From positions 32,677,394 through 32,741,393 of the forward strand of contig OX328105.1 in the NCBI GenBank assembly GCA_946811185.2: 64,000 nt of DNA, in the 5' to 3' direction. Made by a program: the position numbers and the translations under genes. Positions 59,507-64,000 of the stretch are shown piece after piece. This DNA is from Hippopus hippopus (taxonomy: Eukaryota; Mollusca; Bivalvia; Cardiida; Cardiidae). Every line of letters starts with the position of its first letter. Within the stretch, counting starts at the first letter, position 1. A model generated the notes under the pieces. That model was not told the origin of the DNA, did no database searches, and saw nothing but the letters and a program-made list of their open reading frames with translations.

Positions 59507-60065
59507 AAGTGAATTACTGGGATTTCTCAGTGTATTATTTTTTTTCAGTTTTTCACAGTGAATAACATCACTAGTGATGATATGGTATCATCACTAGTGA
59601 TGATATAGTTTTAGAATGTTTGCCGGAACTACTTTTTTCCTATACTGCTCACAGTCTAATGTTTCTGTCTCTACTTAAAACATCTTTAGTAAACAATAAC
59701 ACAGTGAAAAGATTTCGGCACAGTCTTTCCAAACAATCCTGAGTTAACGACATTGTAGGAGAAATCTTTTGAAAACCTGTCGAGAAAAGAAGATAGCTTT
59801 TGTGGGAGAGAGCTCGTGGAACATATTGTGGAAAAACGAGAAAATACTACCAACCAGCATTTTCTCCTTTTTCCATAATGTTTTCTATCCTATCAGAAAA
59901 CCTAAGGTCTTATGTACCAATTTAGTATTTGTCATCTGGAGATGTTTTTAATTTGGGAAAGTCTTAAACTTGCCATGTGGGAAAGGGTTAACTGTTTGTT
60001 CTTCTAATTTCATATGGCTGGTTTTAAATTGTAAAGGCGCAAAACGATGCATGCCTTCAAATGGA
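59507..60065 (+). repeat. Interspersed duplication K, copy 2
   Basis: Same 560-bp block as 44197-44755, including GATATGGTATCATCACTA and the family A MITE at about 59725-59990. Small indels separate the copies. Confidence 0.85.
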
Positions 60066-60089
60066 GAGATAGATGACATAACTTAAGCG

Positions 60090-60232
60090 CGAACCCTCGA
60101 GATATATCAAGCAAAGTACTGAGCAGTGTAGATAAAAGTTCGGACTGCACGTTATGTGCAGTCCAATCTTGATCTATACCGTTCGCAACGGCAACGTTAT
60201 CCGGTTTTCAGCGCTTTCAGGTCTAACTATCA
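60090..60232. repeat. Family C MITE
   Basis: GTTCGGACTGCACGTTATGTG then CAGTCCAATCTTGATCTATACC, ending TTTTCAGCGCTTTCAGG. Confidence 0.6.
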
Positions 60233-60499
60233 AGTTCAAGTTGTTTCAGGGGTATAAAGGGCAAACAAATACACGCTCTACCACGGTCTGTTTCATCTAG
60301 TTTGTGAAATGTTCTCTTAAAACAACTTTTAAAATTGTAATCTTTTCATCATTTTCTCGTTTGAAAAAGTTGGTTTCATTTTGTTAGCACTTTAACAATG
60401 GTTTTAGTACTTGGCGTTTTAGATTTTAGGTCTCACCTTCCTATGTCAACCATCAAACACAAGTCCTGTGACGACAAATCACTCCTCAGAGGAACGGGA

Positions 60500-61080
60500 T
60501 AAGTAAACTTGATTGCACCAGAACTTACCAGCACGTAACAGCCGTAATAAGACTCAGAGACGATCTGTGTTTGGACGTGGAAGCACTTTTTTCATCGGTA
60601 TCTATCGGGCCATAGTAGAACGCAACGATCAACCCGTTCCGCTACGGTCTGTTAGGTTTCTCATCAGCACCGGGACCACCATCGCAAATATTTTGACAGT
60701 CAAAGAATCTGGAACGGCAACCCCGGCCATCACGGTCTGACAATTTTGCTTATCCCTGTTCCTCTGCGTTGCACTACGTCAATCCCGTTTTGTCCACTGT
60801 CCACGGTTGTCAGAAACGTGACAGCCGTGACCGCCGGAAACATGCTGTAAACATAGGGTTCCCTCCACGGCTTGTCACGGATACCGTGAGGTACAGTAAA
60901 GAGACTTAACGAAACTTGGTAAATGGGGGAAAAGCGGACAAAATCTCACGGCACACCACCTATCGGACAAACGGGGCTGTCGTGGCTGCCGGGAAGATTG
61001 TGTAAACGTAGGGTTAGTTCTTCACACTGTCTGACTGGTTCCGTAAGTTTAGCAGCTTGACTTTGTGGGAAACATGGCAT
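60500..61080. other. GC-richer stretch of unknown nature
   Basis: More GC-rich than its surroundings. Two related segments (GTGACCGCCGGAAACATGCT + GTAAACATAGGGTT near 60830, and GTGGCTGCCGGGAAGATTGT + GTAAACGTAGGGTT near 60983) suggest a diverged duplication of about 155 bp. Short frames only; no protein family recognised. Confidence 0.4.
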
Positions 61081-61339
61081 TTATGAAGCTATTGATGAGA
61101 CTGGAAGTTTGCTTTTCCTAGCAAACCAACTGAAAAGAAAGAATTCATCATCAGAGAACAAAGCATGAACCTAATTGCGCCTGCAGGGACAGTAAAGATA
61201 AAAATTTGAAAGCGCCGAACGTGCAGTTACTGAGAGCGAACTCTGCGAAACAGACTGAGAGACAGACAGAGCGATTTCTTTTTCTTCTGGTGGGGTGATG
61301 ACACACACAGAGACATAGAAACAGATAGACAGAGCAAAG

Positions 61340-61400
61340 GTGTCTATTAAGAGAGAGAGAGAGAGAGAGAGGCAGAGAGGCAGAGAGGCAAATATCATAA
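61340..61400. repeat. (AG)n/(GGCAGAGA)n microsatellite
   Basis: GAGAGAGAGAGAGAGAGAG then AGGCAGAGAGGCAGAGAGGC. It creates open frames on both strands that are not genes. Confidence 0.85.
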
Positions 61401-61521
61401 ACAATTTTGAAAAACTGGCTTCTGTGATAATGTATGAAATTTCTTTTAGCGAAAACGGCTTTACTCGTTTTGAGCAATCATTTCCTTTTACCATAACGAT
61501 TTTGCACGTTTTTCACAGTAA

Positions 61522-61524
<3 letters not shown>

Positions 61525-61568
<44 letters not shown>
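61525..61568 (+). repeat. (AC)22 microsatellite with A tail
   Basis: An uninterrupted AC dinucleotide run followed by about 12 A. Confidence 0.95.
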
Positions 61569-61573
<5 letters not shown>

Positions 61574-61859
61574 AAAAAAACATCGTTTTACACGGGGTAA
61601 AGGGTTAAATCGCATATTTCATAGACATCGCAGAAACGATGTGTCATGTAAAGTGCAACCGCCGCTTTGACTTTGACATATCCCCAAGGAACCTGGTGTT
61701 TACGTCGTAAATATTTCTTGGGGTTATCCGTACCCGGTCAAGGATTCCCGTGGTAGTTTGCGGATGACGTGCTTGCATATATCTGGATACCTCGAGGACT
61801 TGCTTTAACGTAATTGCTTTTAAATCTCTAAGCGTCTTTTTGAAACCGTTTTTGCCTTT

Positions 61860-61935
61860 TCGGCCTGTGTAGATCAAGATTAGACCGCACATGGCGTGCA
61901 GTCTGATATTGATTTATACCATCACATTATTGAGA
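61860..61935. repeat. Family C MITE fragment
   Basis: AGATCAAGATTAGACCGCACA then GCGTGCAGTCTGATATTG. Confidence 0.5.
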
Positions 61936-61939
61936 CATT

Positions 61940-63049
61940 CTGGACAAAAGATACCTTGCTATTCTATCTATTTGGTGTCTTATTGTAGTCCACAGGCCTT
62001 TGAAGCTCCACTGCTCTATCACGGTAGACTAAAATTTACCAAAGTCGATCATCAACACTTGTTGAGTAACACATCGATGCATCGTTTGTATATTTGGAAT
62101 TCTAAACTTTTTTGAACACCACTTTTATGAATAGCACACTGACAACTGCCTCTTTCTTGTTGATAATAAGATAAGGTGTGCAACAAAAACGAAGAAAATT
62201 TGACCCCCCCCCCCGTCCCCTTTAAAAGATAATATTTAATCAAATACGGAAAAATACACCTAGTTACCGGTGCAGATGGGTTCACAAATGACTTGTCTTG
62301 TGACTTTCGAAAGTTCCAAACGGCTCTTGCAGTCAAGAAATAGCGCTGATATAAAAACAAAGAATTTATAAAATCTTACACATTTTCCGGATCGCCATGC
62401 GTAGACGTCACACAAATCATTATGACGAAGCGAATTATAACTCGTTTGACGCGCCAAAGTTTTGACCAATCAACAGTAGATCTAAATTGAAAAGATGCGA
62501 AATGGAAGATGAAATTCGTGATAACGGATTAGAAGAAACAATCAAATATAACAGACGAAATATTAATGTAATAATTTCATCAATAGGGGAGACTGGGGTT
62601 GAATGACTCACGGATTGGATTAACCACGGGCAATAATTTGTAAATACGTTCGTAAAGTCGTCACAGATCGAAGTTTCCTCGGCGCGCGAATCGAATCAAT
62701 CGTTCACAGGGTATCGTTGTCTTTGTACACTATTTGTTTGCTTTATCAAAGAAAATTGATATTTAGGGTTGATGTGTAATTTCTGAGATTTTTCTCTTCT
62801 TTTATGAAGATTCATTGCACAGGCTAAACAGCTAGGCCTGTTTGTAATGGGGCTATGATACTTCTTGGCCTACAAGCTTGTACAATAGTTTGTCCTAGTT
62901 ACGAAACTTAAATGTCAACGTCTTTACCACTTATCATCTCGCTAAGCAGGAAGTGAAGACTTTCAGGTAGAAATTGTTTATTTTCTTCTACGGAAGAAAT
63001 GTTTGAAAACGATGGATAATTTTCTTTATTTGATTCAAGTAAATTTATA
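61940..63049. other. Intergenic stretch without recognised features
   Basis: Contains a C run near 62204 and short frames without recognisable domains. Confidence 0.45.
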
Positions 63050-63860
63050 TCATTCTAAATTAGTTTTGCAGCTGTTGACAATATTTTCTCCCTTTTCCCC
63101 TGTTCTGAAATACCACCACTTTCTTTTGAAAAATCATACAATGTCTCGGCCACTGTTTATTTAAAAGTGATTTTGGTCTCCCTACCTTTGATAGTACTGA
63201 TAGATAGTGCATCACCAAAGTAGTCAATTAATTTCTTTTTCAGATATTTACTGCTGTATGCCCTTTCTCCACACCGATCATCCATGATTTCAATAAGCTC
63301 ACTTATTGAATAAACAAAGCCAGGATTATCTTTTAAAAATACAGCAACTTTGTTAATAGCTTCTTTGGTATCAAGACTGTCTGGCATTCCGAGAAACACT
63401 TTACTTGGACTTACATAGTCATCGGTAAAACTTTTGGAATAGATCTATTTGTCCTGAAATTAACATTGCATGTTTGATTGTATACTGCATCTGCAACAGG
63501 GTAGTCAATAGCAATAGTGATGCGTGACAGTATTTATTTGCCCCAGTCGTCACTTCTGTCTATGCACTTTTCTTTTACTTTATTTCGAATTCAATGGTTC
63601 GAACAGGGTAAACAGTCATCACCCGTTTTCGATTAGAAACTTTGGCATTTGCTTTTAAATTCAAAAGAATGAATAGATCTTGTTGTAAGAGATAAATTAG
63701 GTGTTCCAGTGTTACCATCTTGAGATTTAGTATTTCGACTGTGAATGAAGTCTCTGCGGCATTCAGTATAAACTTTCTCACCAGGACAAACTGTAACATT
63801 ACACCCTTTCCTTTTAAAGGTAGCTTGGTTGATACTGTCGCTGCCTTTCACTCCAAGATT
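63050..63860 (-). pseudogene. Broken copy of a multicopy uncharacterised protein family
   Basis: Three minus-strand frames carry parts of one protein, N to C: KRKGCNVTVCPGEKVYTECRR with FEFKSKCQ; then NRKRVMTVYPVRTIEFEIK; then VFLKDNPGFVYSISELIEI and KYLKKKLIDYFGDALSISTI. The order and style resemble a large, often duplicated invertebrate protein family with Cys motifs near its N-terminus that I cannot name. Frame changes near 63640 and 63400-63570 and a stop after ETKITFK break it. It is probably a relic of a mobile or amplified gene and may continue outside the window. Confidence 0.5.
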
Positions 63861-64000
63861 TACTGTTAGTGCCGTACTTGTTTCTTAAAATGATTTCATA
63901 TATATGGCACAGTATAGCGACTCCATCTGCAATAAAAATGAGATAACACAAAAAAGTCATTTCCTAAAATGTATGTTGTAGTGAAGGAAAGATTCTTGGA

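Noticed and set aside
61645..61892. 82-codon minus-strand ORF near the right end
   Set aside because: It overlaps a family C fragment at one end and shows no recognisable domain or splice context; not enough to call a gene.

Overview
The window is eukaryotic and most likely from a bivalve mollusc, probably a heterodont clam. Short coding exons with GT-AG boundaries sit in long AT-rich introns. The introns are filled with hairpin-type MITEs, tRNA-derived SINEs whose organisation recalls molluscan V-SINEs, a mariner element, microsatellites and a 51-bp minisatellite. The organism is inferred from protein and repeat style; no species assignment is made.

Two protein-coding genes can be reconstructed, both on the + strand. 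The first (about 1285-46525) is a pyridoxal-phosphate glutamate decarboxylase of the GAD65/GAD67 group. Thirteen exons, 489 codons including the stop, join without any phase conflict. The N-terminal exons and promoter probably lie left of the window. The second (49980-58472) is a cytosolic PAPS-dependent sulfotransferase with five core exons and 304 codons. Its reading frame carries one in-frame TGA exactly at the conserved Arg of the RNPKD motif, and its first intron uses a GC donor.

Both genes carry a local exon triplication. Two decayed copies of GAD exon 6 lie directly upstream of the intact exon. Sulfotransferase exon 3 is repeated three times with a period of about 320 bp, one copy intact, one open but shorter and one broken.

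Intron 4 of the GAD gene (11180-23953) is a transposon nest. A palindrome-bearing insertion of about 2.2 kb lies inside a mariner of about 1.3 kb, which itself interrupts one of three copies of an unnamed AT-rich repeat. The other two copies preserve the empty TA site. Elsewhere several hairpin MITE families recur (called A to G below, with H and I for two-copy elements), some nested in each other or in SINEs. The right end (63050-63900, minus) holds a broken relic of a multicopy, cysteine-containing protein family. No CRISPR, rRNA, functional tRNA or virus-like gene was seen. No multi-gene system beyond these two enzymes is visible.
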